A stretch of DNA of 64,000 bases, from the NCBI GenBank assembly GCA_039566865.1, contig CM076956.1, forward strand, positions 9,001,511-9,065,510, in the 5' to 3' direction. The notes beneath the pieces were generated by a model that saw nothing but the letters and a program-made list of their open reading frames with translations, did no database searches and was not told where the DNA came from. The stretch is from Aurelia coerulea (lineage: Eukaryota > Cnidaria > Scyphozoa > Semaeostomeae > Ulmaridae). The position numbers were made by a program, and so were the translations under genes. Below, in pieces: positions 24,490 to 36,989 of this stretch. How positions within the stretch are numbered: the stretch's first letter is position 1; each line of letters starts with the position of its first letter.

Positions 24490-25080
24490 CTGTACCAGAA
24501 TTCATACGTGTCTCATTTCCTCTATTAGAAAAACGAATTTTCATTCAATAAGTTTTGCATTTTCTTAACAAATTTACAGGAAACCTTTTGGATCTAAAAT
24601 CTAGCCATTCGCCTTCCCATTGAGAAAAATCATTAAATCCTAATACTTTACAATTTCCGATCATATAGAAAGTTAGAAAATTTGCTCCTAAAATCTTGCG
24701 CATTCGTTTCCCATTTAGGGCAAGTAATTTGCATTTGGTAATATACAATTTGCGAACAGATGTGCACTGCAAACTCAGGTTCTAGAATCTTACGAAACCG
24801 TTTCCCTTTTCAAACGAAATAATTAGCACCTAATAATTAGTAACTTCCAAACATTTGTACACAACAAACTTTATGTCTCAAGTCTTACGTGTTTCATTTC
24901 CTCCTATTTTCCCATTAAAAAAAGTTTCATTTACTGGTGTGTAGTTTTCCTATTCCAACAAATACAAGAAGGAAATTTTATACCTAAAGACAAGCCTTAC
25001 AGAATCGTTTCTCATAAGAAGAAATTAAATCATTAGCATCTTATTATTTGCAATCTCCGAACATGTTCTTTCTTGTTGCT
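24490..25080 (+). repeat. Degenerate tandem repeat, about 93-bp unit
   Basis: The anchor word [T/C]CTAAAATCT[T/A]G..CATTCG recurs at about 24593, 24686, 24780, 24873 and 24982, with a TTTCCC or TTTCAT block after it. It is strongly diverged. Confidence 0.5.
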
Positions 25081-25334
25081 TGCAGGTAATACTTGGATAA
25101 ATTTGGAACTTTTCTGAGATCATGGGCAAAAGTACTTCTCGTGCAGTAATGCGAACGGTACACCGTTCCTGTTACTGTGTGAGTGAGATTTCAACCCAAA
25201 AAGCAAAGAATTTCTCGAATTCGAAAAGTCCAGATCGAATTACAAACTTCGTGCTGTTTCAGTCGCATGACTCATTTGCGTCCCAACATGTCTTAATAAA
25301 GTCTCAAGGAAAGCAATGTCGCAAGTTGCAATCA

Positions 25335-26400
25335 AAATCGTAGCTTTTAATTTTTGTTTTGAAACTATTCAATGTCTGGGACTCTTTTAAGGAACATAGA
25401 ATGGAATGTCATATCTTTGATCCAATAAAACATGCATTTTCAATACCATACTCTGCCGTGTTTGGCTTTGGTGCCAAAGTATTTCTACCACTACAAAGGG
25501 TGTATGGTGTATCTTTCTCAATGAAGATTTTGATTCATGAAACTTGGATTGAGATTCCTTTGAATTTTAAAATTTTCAGTAGCAAGCAACTGTAAATTTT
25601 TGTGGTGAATAGACACTGTGTTTGCTTTCGTCAGTAATTCCTTGAAATTTGAACAGCTATCTTTGTATGCGATTCTCAAAGCTCTCTCTTGGATTTTGTT
25701 TATTTTCCTATTAACTGACCTATCATGGAGCATCCAAAAAGTGGACAATAGCTAATTTGAAAAAATAACGAAAGCGTTCATCACAGCCCTCAGTTTCTCG
25801 ACATCCACATAGTTTGAAACACGTGCAAGTGCATGCAACTCCTGCCCAGCCTTTTTACAAAGTATATCTACATGATTTTTGAAATCAAGGTTCTTATCCA
25901 TGTTACACGCGAATGCTTTTCTTCAACAGATTCTGGTATCGTAGTTGCGCCAATATGCACTGATACACCAGTGTTTTTCTCTCCAAAAATAAAAAGATTA
26001 CTTTTGTCAGCATACAGTTTCGTACTATTATCAAGAAAGCACTAGAGGAGCCTTTGGGCATCTGTTTCAAGGCTAGAAACTGTATGTTCTAGTTCATGAC
26101 CGCACACATAGATAGTCGTGTCATCGGCGTAATTGCAAATCTCAATCTCTTCCACCGAAAAGGAAAGGTCGTTCATGAATACATTAAAATAAGAGGGGCC
26201 CCAACACAGAGCCTTGCGGTACACCCTTAATTGATTCCTGCCAGGAACTGAATGACTCATTGACCTTAACTCGCTGTTTCCTATTTGAAAGATAATCATG
26301 AACCAGTTTTAGGGCAGATCTACTGAAACCGACTAGTATGAGTTTTATTACCTGATAGTTTCTAATTTTGACTTGCATCATTTAGTCAAACGCATTTCGT
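25335..26400 (-). pseudogene. LINE reverse transcriptase fragment, 5'-truncated and frameshifted
   Basis: On the minus strand the reverse transcriptase palm is visible: GVPQGSVLGPLLF at about 26184-26225, then in another frame FMNDLSFSVEEIEICNYADD, which holds the catalytic YADD, at about 26110-26180. Downstream (lower coordinates) come the usual C-terminal blocks of CR1/L2/Jockey-like non-LTR elements: KINKIQERALRIAYKD (about 25650-25710) and, beyond a stop, YGIENACFIGSKIWHSI and LKESQTLNSFKTKIK (25360-25440). At least one frameshift and several stops show that it is dead. It sits inside the element 23166-26534, in the opposite orientation to the gene remnant 23530-24232. Confidence 0.8.
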
Positions 26401-26604
26401 TACTGAGGCTGAAGGCTCCACCCATTGCCTGTATACCAACGATTGTCAAACTCAGCACCCCAAAATCGACCGGGTCAACCTGTTTTTATAAATTTCCCCG
26501 CTAGGGGACCATTCCCGCTTTCTCCGCCTGGCCTAATATTATCATCCTGATATCCAGGGAGCAGTGATCTTTTGCGCGAGGATTGCTTTTTTAATCTCCC
26601 GGTA

Positions 26605-27498
26605 GAGCGCTGTGAAAAGTTGCGATTCGGGGAACGATAAAATTTTTAATTCTTCTCGGGCTCTGGAGATGTCATAATCCTTTACCAGATAAATTTGAAA
26701 TTATGAAAATTATTGAATTGAATAATTGTCATATCTCGTGGCCAAATTCAGAGAAGAACCTGGTCAGCACATATCATTTCTCCCACTCACTTTGCTGATA
26801 TCACCAAGGATGCGAAGTTTCAAAATGGCAAATATGTCAGACGATGGAGTTTCTCATGGTTTTGTTCATTTTGTAACGTTTTCGATGACTCATAAAAATT
26901 GCGGCTAACACCTGCAATTTCTAAAATAACTACCCACATATTTGCAAAGTTACAAATATACATCTCTAATCATTTCACCTTAATTCATAAAACACTGCAA
27001 ATATTGATTTACTCATCTTTCGCTTACCTTTCACGACCTGTCAATCATGACTGAAGTTCACCGACGACTTGTCAATCATTTATTGAATGTTTCATTCTTG
27101 TTGTGCAGGAAAAATCATGATTCTCTCATTATCTTCATCGATGAATTGCTTCAGCGTAGCTTTAATTCATATTTTCTGAATACAGGACTAAATTATGCAT
27201 TCCTTTTCACCCAGTTGTGAATACCGTAGGCCATAAATTTTTCATCGATTCTGAATAATTTCATCCCTTCGAATAAGACTTCAAATCTCAATCTGAGACC
27301 GCCATAGATTTAAGATTCAGCAAAAAACAATAGAATTCTAATTGCGGTTTTGAAGTTTCGAAATCTGCTTGACCCAAATGTCCCCACCCAAATGTTTAAA
27401 GAAAATGTTGCGTGATAAACGTAGAAGAAATTACATTTGTGTCCAATTTTTCGCTAACAGCTTTATGAATATGAAACTAGTTTTAACAGACACATTCT
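26605..27498. other. No gene seen
   Basis: AT-rich, no repeat termini recognised. Confidence 0.45.
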
Positions 27499-28103
27499 GG
27501 CCAACAAGGGCAGATTTTGTAATACAATAGCATGAGTTGCTTTTGTTGACACCTCAATTCAAAGTGATTTGCGATCGCAGACAAAGGAAATTCCCTCAAC
27601 CAGTAATTCAAAACAAACAAAGCCGCAAAAGTTTCTCTGAAACCCAGGTAGCTAGTGCGATCGTTGTGCATTCCAGAAATTGTTTTCAAGAGCAAACATG
27701 AGCATATATCGAAAGAAGAAGAATATATCTACACATCTACCTCGGGCATTTTATTATTTGGTTCAGAAGCTGAGCAGTAAGTATTTTGATAACATCCAAA
27801 AAAATAAGAGAATTGAATCGCCTCCCAATCGGCTTTTGAACCAAATAAATAAAATGCCCGAGGTAGATGTGTAGATATATCCTTCTTCTTTTGATCTATG
27901 CTCATGTTTGCTCTTAAAAACAACTTCTGGAATGCACAACAAGCGATCTAGCTACCTGGGTTTCAGAGAAACCTTTGCGGCTTTGTTTGTTTTGAATTAC
28001 TGGTTGAGGGAATTTCCTTTGTCTGCGATGGCGAATCGTTTTGAGTTCAGGTGTCAACAAAAGCAACTCATGCTATTGTCTTACAAAATCTGTCCTTTTT
28101 GGC
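27499..28103. mobile_element. 605-bp foldback element
   Basis: The arms match from GGCCAACAAGGGCAGATTTTG to its mirror CAAAATCTGTCCTTTTTGGCC, centred near 27801. Even the central part pairs (TTATTTGGTTCAGAAG, CTTTTGAACCAAATAA). Short frames in it are incidental. Related copies lie at 3317-3482 and 44968-45490. Confidence 0.85.
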
Positions 28104-28201
28104 CAATATTTGTTTCTTTGTACATCATACCATTTCTACATCTTTGTAGAAATGTACATCTTCTAGATGTACATCTTTGTACGTCTTTGTACATCATACA
28201 A

Positions 28202-28320
28202 AGTCTGTCACAAATTAGATGTCGCACGAGATTTGCGATAACGGAGAATTACTCATGCAAAACAGTTCAACTGTTTTTATCCGCGGACACTTTCACGTGG
28301 CATCTAATTCGAGTCAGACT
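28202..28320. mobile_element. Small dispersed MITE, copy 3 (best termini)
   Basis: 119 bp with AGTCTGTCACAAATTAGATG and CATCTAATTCGAGTCAGACT inverted ends; core GAGATTTGCGATAACG. Confidence 0.8.
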
Positions 28321-29154
28321 TTAGGAGTGCTCTAGAAAGCAAGGCCGAATTTGCTAAAAAAGGTGCCCGCAACCCGCCATCACTCCTTAATCCTTATGGA
28401 TTGTGTGACTTGACAGTTTCGATAATACGAGAGCAGATAAACACAGAAGAAGAATAAACATGGTGCTTTCAACGTTTAATTGCTGCTAAGCATGCTTTAG
28501 TCAACAAAAGACCGCAGGTATGCTGCGAAGGTTGTTGATTTTGGGCATTAGGCTATAACGGACAATAACTAATAAGGTAGGCCAAAATTTGATCGTCACG
28601 TTGCCCGTGCTGAAGCCCGGGTGTAAACAAGTTACCAGAAATAGTGCTTTTTTGTCAAATCGTGTAAAATGAATTACAAACTATTTATTAAACATCATAA
28701 ATGATTTACCATTTGGTGGCTTCTATCTAGACAAAAACCTGAAAAACGTTATGCACCAGATTAATTATTAAGGGAAGTAGAAATTTTGGGAATTGTACGT
28801 TTAATATTATAAAAACAAGATGCTTTGCAAACCCATATATGTTTAGAAAATAATCATTACGGTGCGAATTTACTGCGAATTATTTCGTTAGGTACGCTTC
28901 GGCTGCTGTTTTTTTCCTAAACAAATGATTGCCTAGTAGACTTCTTAGCTTTAATTTTAATTTCATTTTTAAATATTCATACAGGTTACAGATTTCAGTA
29001 TAATAGATAACTGTTTTACAAATTGACCTGTGCAAAAATAGGAAAGCCTCAATTAAAGAAAATTACAATATATACAATATCTAGATATGGCTTATATGAT
29101 ATACTTGTGATCGAGCATAGAAAACTAAATTAAATAGAAAAATAAAATGTACCT

Positions 29155-29700
29155 CTCATATGGATTTTTTAAAGGTAGCCAGGGATGGTGCCAATTTAGT
29201 TTCCGTATTTAGCTCATTCCATACTTTTGCTCCTCGATAAGAAAATGCTTTTTGACCTGTGCATGTTCTTAATAGAGGTATCTGCAAATTTTGTGTGTCG
29301 GTAGAGCGAAGATTGTGATCACTACTCTCTGAGCATTTAGTGAAAAGTTCCCCTAAATATTGAGGAGCAAGTGAGTTCAATGCTTTATAGGTCAGCGATG
29401 CTGTTTCTTTTCTGATAAGATCTTTAATTGATGGCCAGCCAAGGTTTTTGAGCAGAGGGACAGCAGAAGCATCGTAAGGACTATTTGTAGTTATTCTTGC
29501 AGCTCTATTCTGGATCTTTTGGAGAGAATTAAGTTTGGTTTCACTACAACAACCCCAAACCGAGCAGCAATAACTAAAATGTGGCTCAACAATTCCTCTA
29601 TACTTTTTCTGCAGATCACCTGATGGAAGAAATTTCTTGGCATGCTTAATGAGACCGAGAGCTCGTAGTGCCTTAGCCTTAACTTGTTCAAGCTGTTAAC
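29155..29700 (-). pseudogene. LINE C-terminal fragment (CR1/L2-like)
   Basis: The minus strand is open from about 29696 to 29155 and encodes the thumb and C-terminal part of a non-LTR retrotransposon polyprotein: KALRALGLIKHAKKFLP, YRGIVEPHFSYCCSVWG, LQKIQNRAARI, LNSLAPQYLGELF, and FSYRGAKVWNELNTETK followed by LAPSLATFKKSI. A stop and loss of similarity just above 29700 mark 5' truncation, as is normal for target-primed reverse transcription. It is not the same family as the plus-strand LINE at 30935. Its 3' flank (28900-29155) is probably LINE 3'UTR, but no poly-A tract was located. Confidence 0.8.
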
Positions 29701-30298
29701 GGAAAAAGATTTTGGTGAATCATGAATCATATTTAATTCATTTTGTACACAGTAATTGTCTTTTAAATATTCATAAAAACGATCTAGATGTTTGAAAATA
29801 AGACTTAAAAAAACTGAAGCCACGCATGCCTAATTAGATTAAATCGACATTTTGCATGATTTCATTGGTTAAGTTTTGACAGGCATCAAATTGAGTGGCG
29901 GAATCCTGCTTTATGATTGGCATTTACTGCTTCATACCAAAAGAAATATTCCAAAGCTTGATGTACAACGTTGATCATTCTTTTAAGTTTACCTGAAATA
30001 CATTACTTTGCCCAGCCCTTTTTAGATTCACTTATAGACCCCTGCCTAAACGTTGCATTGAGGCCTTTCACCAAAACGAGGCTGCCATGCTTCCAGCATT
30101 CAAGTCAATGGTGATGATTTCGACTCGTGTAGTAAGTCTCATCCCAGTTTCTGCCGAGAACAGCAATATGGTTAACATTTATTTATTGAATTAACAGTAC
30201 CCTTTCAAATATTTCATTGGAGTATATATGTCCGTTCGAAAGCCTTGACAACGACATATGTAGCAAGTCTTTTTGTTTTCTAAATAGCCTGATTGAAG

Positions 30299-30816
30299 AG
30301 CATAGCTTCCAAATCTTTAACTCGGCGTGAACAGGTTGGTGTAAAATTCTGTGATCTATTTCTTCTGACTGAGTGGCTTGAAACAAACGTTAGTTACTTA
30401 TCATTAATCCTACCGTTGGACTTTTCAGAAATTTTCAATATTTTTCGAAATTTCAGCGTATGTTACATTTCAACTCATTTAAGGGTGTGACGTCATCAAT
30501 TTTCTAAATCATAAACCAGAAACGTGACATACTTTTGCTTGATACCATATTGTAGACATCCATAAACTATGGTATTCTTCGTAATTATTTCATGTTGCTT
30601 CAAACAGTTTAGAAATTAGGATGGTTTAAAGTTTCTTTTGCAAATTTTTCTTGAAAAAGTAGAAAAATACTCTAATTCTGATAATATTGAAGATTTCAGA
30701 AAAGTCTAACGGTGGAGTTATAGAGAAATAGCTGAAGTTTCTTTGAAGTCATTCAGTTCAAAGAAATAAGTAAAGGAATTTTACGCCAGCCTTGTTAAAG
30801 ATTTGGAACCTATGCT
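30299..30816. mobile_element. Mutator-like MITE (AGCATAGG termini), 9-bp TSD
   Basis: 518 bp with AGCATAGCTTCCAAATC and GATTTGGAACCTATGCT ends, flanked by TGATTGAAG at 30290-30298 and 30817-30825. It is closely similar along its length to 8084-8608. Confidence 0.88.
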
Positions 30817-30934
30817 TGATTGAAGAGGATTCACATACTGGTTTTTGGTTGGTAGCCAAGGAGGTGGAGGGGCGTATCACTCCTACTGTAAACTTCAGAT
30901 TCCTTTCATATATGCAGACTTATCATACTTTCAA

Positions 30935-32411
30935 ATTGATCATCCAGTGATTCTTTTTAACAACGTACCTGTCAAGAAAGTAAATGAACACAAACATTTA
31001 GGAATTATCCTGGACTCAAAGCTGTCTTTCTCAGCTCATATCAAATCAGCGATCTCTAAAACGAGAAAGGGCATTGGTTTGCTAAAATATCTCTCCAAAT
31101 ACTTGCCAAGGCATACCCTAAATGAATTATATAAGCTCTATGTTCGACCCCACCTAGACTATGGTGATGCCATTTACCATATTCCTGCCAAAGTATGTGA
31201 ATTCAGTCAACATATTATTATACCAAATTTAATGGAAAAGCTAGAGTCCGTACAGTATTCTGCTGCCTTAGCTGTGTCAGGTACATGGAGGGGAACATCT
31301 CGAGAGAAGCTGTACGCAGAGCTTGGTTGGGAGTCACTGAGTTCCCGAAGATGGAGTAGACGCCTTACCTTGTTCTACAAGTTTATAAATAATCTTAGTC
31401 CTGAGTATACAGTTGATCCAATTCCCCCTCTTCATCAGTCGCAGTACCGTCTCCGCGGACAGGATGTCATTGGGCGACTAAAGGCAAGGACAGAAAAATT
31501 TAAGTCTTCCTTCTATCCAAACTGTTTATGCGAATGGAATAAGCTTGAGCCTGAATTGAGACTTGCACCTTCTATTGCTGTTTTTAAGAAAAAGCTCTTA
31601 TCAATAATCCGTCCCCCTGCAAAATCTGTATTTGGAATTCACGATCCCACAGGATTATCCTACCTAACACAACTCAGGGTTGGTCTCAGCAAGTTAAATC
31701 TCCATAAATTCAAGCATAATTTCAGAGATACCATAAACCCAATGTGCCCAACAAGCGATGGCATTGAAGACACGGAGCACTTTTTGTTGCTCTGCCCTTC
31801 TTTTGATGTTCAACGACAAAATCTTCTCGCTGAAATTGTTGAATTATTACGACCATATGTACAAATCACCAATCTTTCAAATCATTCTTTGACGCAGCTT
31901 TTATTGTATGGTGATGAAGACCTTTCTAATGAGTTGAATAGAAATGTACTCGAATTAACTTTGCGCTTCATCCACGAAACTGGTCGGTTTGATTAAGATC
32001 TATTGAGAATTTAGCCATGCACTAAGCAATCACCAAGTCCCGTACCGTTAGCGTTTCTTTTCCTTGTAAATTCTGTTTCACATCAGATGGTCAGGCATTT
32101 TACTTACCTAAATCTACACCAAATGAGTTGCACTCGTTGCATCAACAAATTCATCGCAACACTGACCTGACATCTGGAGTGAAACTGAATCCAGTATAGT
32201 ATCCTTTAATTTATAAATTGTTCGTAGTGTGATTGTATACGGTTTAACGTTTCGTGTTTTTAGATATTGGCCATGGGGTAGTCATAGTCTTTCGCTCCCC
32301 ACGGTATCGTACTTGTAGTGTCGTATAGTAATTAGAATTAGGTATAGTAGAATGTAAAGTATCTTGTAAAATTTAATATTTGAATAAAAAAAAAAAAAAA
32401 AAAAAAAAAAA
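30935..32411 (+). mobile_element. 5'-truncated LINE with poly-A tail and 10-bp target-site duplication
   Basis: The insert is flanked by ATACTTTCAA at 30925-30934 and 32412-32421. It carries an intact C-terminal reading frame to the stop at 31996: FNNVPVKKVNEHKHLGIILD, then LYKLYVRPHLDYGDAIYH, LESVQYSAALAVSGTWRG and a cysteine-histidine block CPTSDGIEDTEHFLLLC, in which the usual second Cys is Ser. A 3'UTR of about 390 bp follows and ends in about 28 A residues (32385-32411). The reading frame runs back to 30845, but those first 30 codons are target DNA, not LINE. The absence of stops and the perfect duplication suggest a fairly recent insertion. It contains only the thumb/C-terminal part, so it cannot mobilise itself. 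Confidence 0.9.
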
Positions 32412-32421
32412 ATACTTTCAA

Positions 32422-34843
32422 CTCAATTTTGATGTAGAGGTGTTGTCAGATTGACTACAAAATTTCCGCCCATGAAGCCATTTGGAACTTTTCACCACTA
32501 ATTGTTTGTCCAAATTGTTTTTATTGTTTAGAACTATGAATCCTGCCTCACTTTTACCGCTCACTTTTTATGATATATATGGTCATGTTTAATGTCAATG
32601 TGCATAAAGTTGTCACTCATCCTTTGCTCACTTCAATTGTTTGTCAGTTTATGTTAAGAACTGAAAGTCCTTGCGAGAAACGCGAGGCAAAGCAAGAGGC
32701 GTATTAAGTTTCTGGTGCAGAGCGAAGAGGTTTTGTACAGTAGCCAGTCCTCCCAATAGTCTTCAAATGCCCAGTCGTTGCCGGAGCCTCACCACTTGGG
32801 GCCTTCTTTAATCCCTGCTTATGTTTAGCATTATAATTTTAAAATCTTTCCCAAGGCAGACAAAAATTTGAAGTCAATATTCTGATACCGTCTTTTCTAT
32901 CTATGCAAAAAAGTATTTTCACGGTTGTGCCATTATTCGGAGTCTTTTACCACAGCTTATATTTAGTCGCACCATTCAGGACCTATTTTACCTACGGCAA
33001 ATACCTAAAAATCTTCTTGTTGCGTGTAGTGCAATTGTGCAATGATAAACAAGTAAATAAAGTAAAATATAAGCACTTTGATGCGAATTGAAATAAGCAC
33101 GAAGTTTCGAGCATAGCCCGTTATCAAGCCAAATACCTAGCGTGATAATTGCTTGATTGAGGCAGAAAATTCGATTCAAAATTCTGACATAATGTTTCCT
33201 TTCGTCGCAGCCGCTTTGGCAAGATGCAATAAGAGAAAGGATAGTGAATTGGCTCTATCGCCAGTTAAAATTTATCGATTGAAGATCATAAAGACGAAAG
33301 ACTAAATTTGGTGAGTAGCAATTTTCTTAACCTTGTGTCAATCTGCTAGGGATATTTATTTCCTGTTGCAGCTTTATAACGAACGAATGTGTCTTCCCTC
33401 TGCGGCTGAGATGCGCCTACGATACTAAGAAGTTTAAACGTGGTGATTTTTCGCTCATGGAGCGGTGTTGCACTCCTGAGTGTCTCATTTCCACGGCACC
33501 AGCCACAGTCGATTGACGCCTGTGTTTAGTTGTTTACAGCTTGTCTGTTCATTTCTTCACTGTAAGCACCACACAGACTCCGTGAGTCCGCAAAGGTCCC
33601 TTCCATTAATTTTTTTCCTCTCCCCTGCTTCATTTCTAGCTCAATACTTCTTCATTGTGTGAAATATAACGCACTGAGCTTGCCTTCAATTTCTGTGGAA
33701 GCCGTGAAAATTTGGAAATTGGTATTTTAGGCCCACGAAACATGTTTACACACATGCATGTCCTTTTCATCACAGTAGTCACACTGAGATAATGCCTCGA
33801 TCAATAGCATTCATTCACGTACTTCAAACATCGAACTTAGGTTTGTTTTATTGTATCATGTATATGGTCTATTACGAAGGGTTCACTTCATTGACAATCG
33901 TAGCTATGCATCCTCACTTCATTTCGCTCCATCTCCTTTTGATATATTCTCTTTGCCTTCTATTCATATTCTTGCTTTGTGTGCACTACGAGTGACTTAG
34001 CCAACCAAATTTCAAGGAATCATATGGTACTTGCTTTAATTCAATTTACATCATGAATAATCAACCGCAGAAATGTCTGTAATCGTTTGCAACAACTCAT
34101 ATTTTAGTCCATATTGCCTTAGTTTTTTACATTGAAGCAAGAAGCGTAATCCATCAGTCATTTGAAGCCTAAAGGGTTCATTTCCTGTCAGTGAGTCCCC
34201 TGAAGGGTTCCTTTCTTCAACTTCATATAACTATACCTCCTCTCGCAAAATTAATCTAAAGCCCTATACCAAACCTTTTGATGCATAATTCATTTTCCCG
34301 CCTGATAATAAGTTATCATTTGCCGTAAAAATTGGCCCTCGTGGCGTAAACAAACTTCGCAGCAGTAACCATGATAAATATTTTCATAACTTTGACTTAT
34401 TTTCAGCATTTTATCTTTACACCTGCACAATTTTGTGGTGTCAGTTACTGCGAGTATCCTCGCAGTTTTGCTTATTATTTCCAACCGCAATGGTTACTGA
34501 TCATTGATGAGAGAATGACCAAACAGGAGAAAGAGCCTTATTCTATTGACAACTTTTCACGGCTATTTTAAAACGTGGTTTTGCATCTATAGGAAGTCTG
34601 CAGACCTTTGCAAAGAAAATTGTCTTATCTTTTCCAATGATCTATTAAGTCGAGCAAATGGCTGTGCTGATCAAGGCTTAAAACAATTACAAGTGAACAA
34701 TCTATCGCTGGATGTACGCTATGAAAATTCACCATTCATTAATTTTTGATTTTTTAGTGAAACGACTATAAACTGGACTCGAGAAACCCTATGGAATGTG
34801 GATGTGGGAATCAGGGTCTACACTCTTGATCTTTAGTTTATGC
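32422..34843. other. No gene seen
   Basis: Short frames only. At 33101-33128 the minus strand carries CTTGATAACGGG-CTATG-CTCGAAACTTCG, a variant of the motif in the palindrome at 40123. Confidence 0.45.
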
Positions 34844-34845
34844 TA

Positions 34846-35392
34846 CCGGGTGTCCCAAAAGAAAGTACTCCTGTTTAAAAAATCACCAAAAATGAATTAT
34901 CAACCCTTTGATAAAATTTTCTTTTTGACTTGCTTTGTCAAAGACCCTAAAAATATTTATTGATGATAAAATGTTTGCTTTTGATACAACAAGGTAGAAA
35001 CATTACACGTTGAAAAACCTTACTTTGAGCTATAGTTTTTAAGCAACTTACTCAATCTTGCCTAAGAGTTCAAATTTTCAGATTTTTATCATCATTGAAG
35101 TCTCGAATGATACTGTGCATTTAATTCAGTCATTGATGACCAAACAAGATGCTTTACATCCACAAAGAAGTTGATCTGGCAATCATCAGTGCTTCTTTGC
35201 AGTATGATTCAAGACGGGGTAGCCCTAAAAAGAGCTTAAAGTTGCTCATTTTCAAGCCAATTAAAAAATCAGCTATAGCTTGGAAATAATTTGGCCCTTG
35301 ATCTTTTTGACAAAAAAAAGCAAATTGAAGATCGGTTGCGTAACAAAATGTTGATGATTTTTCAAACGGGAATACTTTTTTGGGACACCCGG
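34846..35392. mobile_element. A1-type MITE, second copy, TA target
   Basis: 547 bp with CCGGGTGTCCCAAAAGAAAG and TTTTTGGGACACCCGG ends and TA on both sides. The interior is similar throughout to 6742-7288 (AAAATCACCAAAAAT near the left, GATTTTTCAAACGG near the right). Confidence 0.9.
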
Positions 35393-36178
35393 TACATCAA
35401 AGTGGAAACCAAAGTTTTTCCTTCTTTTCAATATAAAAGTTAACAACAAATTACTTAAGACTACGATCTACTATCCACACTGCAAGGACGGTACCTGGAG
35501 GAGCAAATTATCATGTCTACGCTCTGGGATTAAACATAAACCTAAAATACAACCAATTATACAGTTACAAAATGCTGAATATAGAAAGACTTTTTACAAA
35601 TAAATACTTGAGCCGGTTGCACATTGGATGTAAAACCAAAGATGAAAAAGGTGAAATGAAAAAGTCGAGAAGAAATATAAAATGTTTAAATATAACTGAA
35701 ACAGTTGAAATAACTAAAATCAGATGTGAATCACAAAATAACGTTAATTACGCTGTAGTTATCATATTGTTCAAATAAAGCTCTGAGAAGCATCAAATAC
35801 GTCCAAGCATCTTCTCAAGGACTCGAGCAAAAAGACAAAACACCTCTCAGAAATAGGGTACGCGATCTTTATGATCTTTGAAATCACTTGATTTGTTGCG
35901 ACCTGTCTGTGAATTTTTTTGGTGATTTTTGCTGTGACTTTTTCCTGTTGGAATTTATGTGTGATTTTTCGAGACTCGAACATTTTTTTTATCTTCTTGG
36001 GTTTTGTGGGACGAAGGAGTGCGGAAAAAATAATTGATTTACCTCTAGTTCTGAAAAGATATCTGAAGATAGTTGTAAAGATGGTCCTTCTCTGCCAATT
36101 AGCTGAAAACTGTCGTCTCTATATGCTTTGTCACAAGCTGGGTTTTCACTTAAATTTTGGCCTGTGGTGAATCACTAT

Positions 36179-36738
36179 TAGACTGATTACGATGAGTCCC
36201 AGTAATCGCTATCCAAAACGAGACTATTACGCCAGACCGAGACTGCTCTTACTGGGACTCATAATATTACTGCAATATTTTTGGACTGACTTTTTTCACT
36301 TTTGAGCGCCCTTGGGAACGAGGCTGCTATACACAGTCATGTACTAAGTATACAACCAAATACAACGCCATTAGAAGATCTGCAAATTCGATTGATTGAT
36401 GTTGACCAACAGAAACTCGAAGCTCAAAGCAGAGTTTCAAGGAGCTTGGCCGGACAGAATAAAGTCTTATGAACAAGAATACCATGAAAACAGTTTGCGA
36501 CAATATCAAATTTTGTACGTAGGTACTATTTTGTTGCTTTCGCTAACTGATTTATTGTGAAGTTTTCAAATCAATGTGTTTCATTTGAAAACTACAAATG
36601 TTTATGCTTTTCTGCCTAGGCCCTTATAGAAACGAGGCAGTCATAGTAATTTCAAAATAATGGCGTTTGATTATGAGTCGTAGTTAGGAGCGTCCGGCAG
36701 TATTTCAATAGCGATAACTACGACCATATCATCAGTCT
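36179..36738. mobile_element. MITE with TAGACTGAT termini, 9-bp TSD
   Basis: TAGACTGAT and ATCAGTCTA ends, flanked by AATCACTAT at 36170-36178 and 36739-36747. The inner ends (ACGATGAGTCCCAGTAATCG against CGTAGTTATCGCTATTG) match loosely. The duplication length suggests a Mutator-like element. Confidence 0.75.
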
Positions 36739-36748
36739 AAATCACTAT

Positions 36749-36987
36749 ACGGGGTGAGTAAAAAAAGCAATCCCCGTTTGAAAGGCCACTGCTCCCTGGA
36801 TATCAAGACAATAATAATAGCAAATATGTAATTTAATGGTGGACATATTCAAATCTACTTTAAAATTTACCTGACTGAAATCGGCCTTGCTGAGAATCCT
36901 AGCTCTTAGCCATGCATATACGGTTCTTGTCAAACTTATTAAAGGACTTTTCATACAGGACTTCCAGACTCCTTGTCGGGAATATAC
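36749..36987. mobile_element. Left part of a B-type MITE
   Basis: It begins CGGGGTGAGTAAAAAAAGC, followed by CCCCGTTTGAAAGGCCACTG. It is cut at 36987, where the C-type MITE is inserted. No right end is recognisable. Confidence 0.7.
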
Positions 36988-36989
36988 TA

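Larger units (their letters stand above)
23166..26534. mobile_element. 3.37-kb element with about 130-bp inverted termini, 5-bp TSD
   Basis: The left end AGGCCAGGCGGAGAATGCGG and right end CCGCTTTCTCCGCCTGGCCT are inverted, and similarity extends about 130 bp inwards (GGGGTGCTGAGTT, TGGTATACAGGC). AATAT is duplicated at 23161-23165 and 26535-26539, confirmed by the intact outer MITE family. Cargo, in order: gene remnant 23530-24232, short tandem 24218-24335, degenerate tandem 24490-25080, LINE fragment 25335-26400. No transposase was recognised; the superfamily is unassigned. Confidence 0.8.
22430..26602. mobile_element. Degenerate B-type MITE interrupted by a 3.4-kb element
   Basis: The left half (22430-23165: CTGTTTGAAAGGCCACTGCTC, TATTCAAATACATTT, GACTGAAATCGGC) and right half (26540-26602: GATATCCAGGGAGCAGTGA, TTTTTTAATCTCCCGG) match 37809-38270. 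The ends are worn; TA is still present at 22428-22429 and 26603-26604. Confidence 0.7.

Noticed and set aside
24218..25080. Possible CRISPR-like array
   Set aside because: Units are degenerate, with no fixed repeat-spacer structure, in a eukaryotic transposon.
27680..28324. Four open frames in the foldback (for example 27908-28324)
   Set aside because: Mirror-image frames such as ..THLPRAFY occur on both arms and strands, as expected of a palindrome; no domain.
30845..30934. First 30 codons of the LINE open frame
   Set aside because: They lie outside the 10-bp target duplication and are flanking DNA read by chance in frame.
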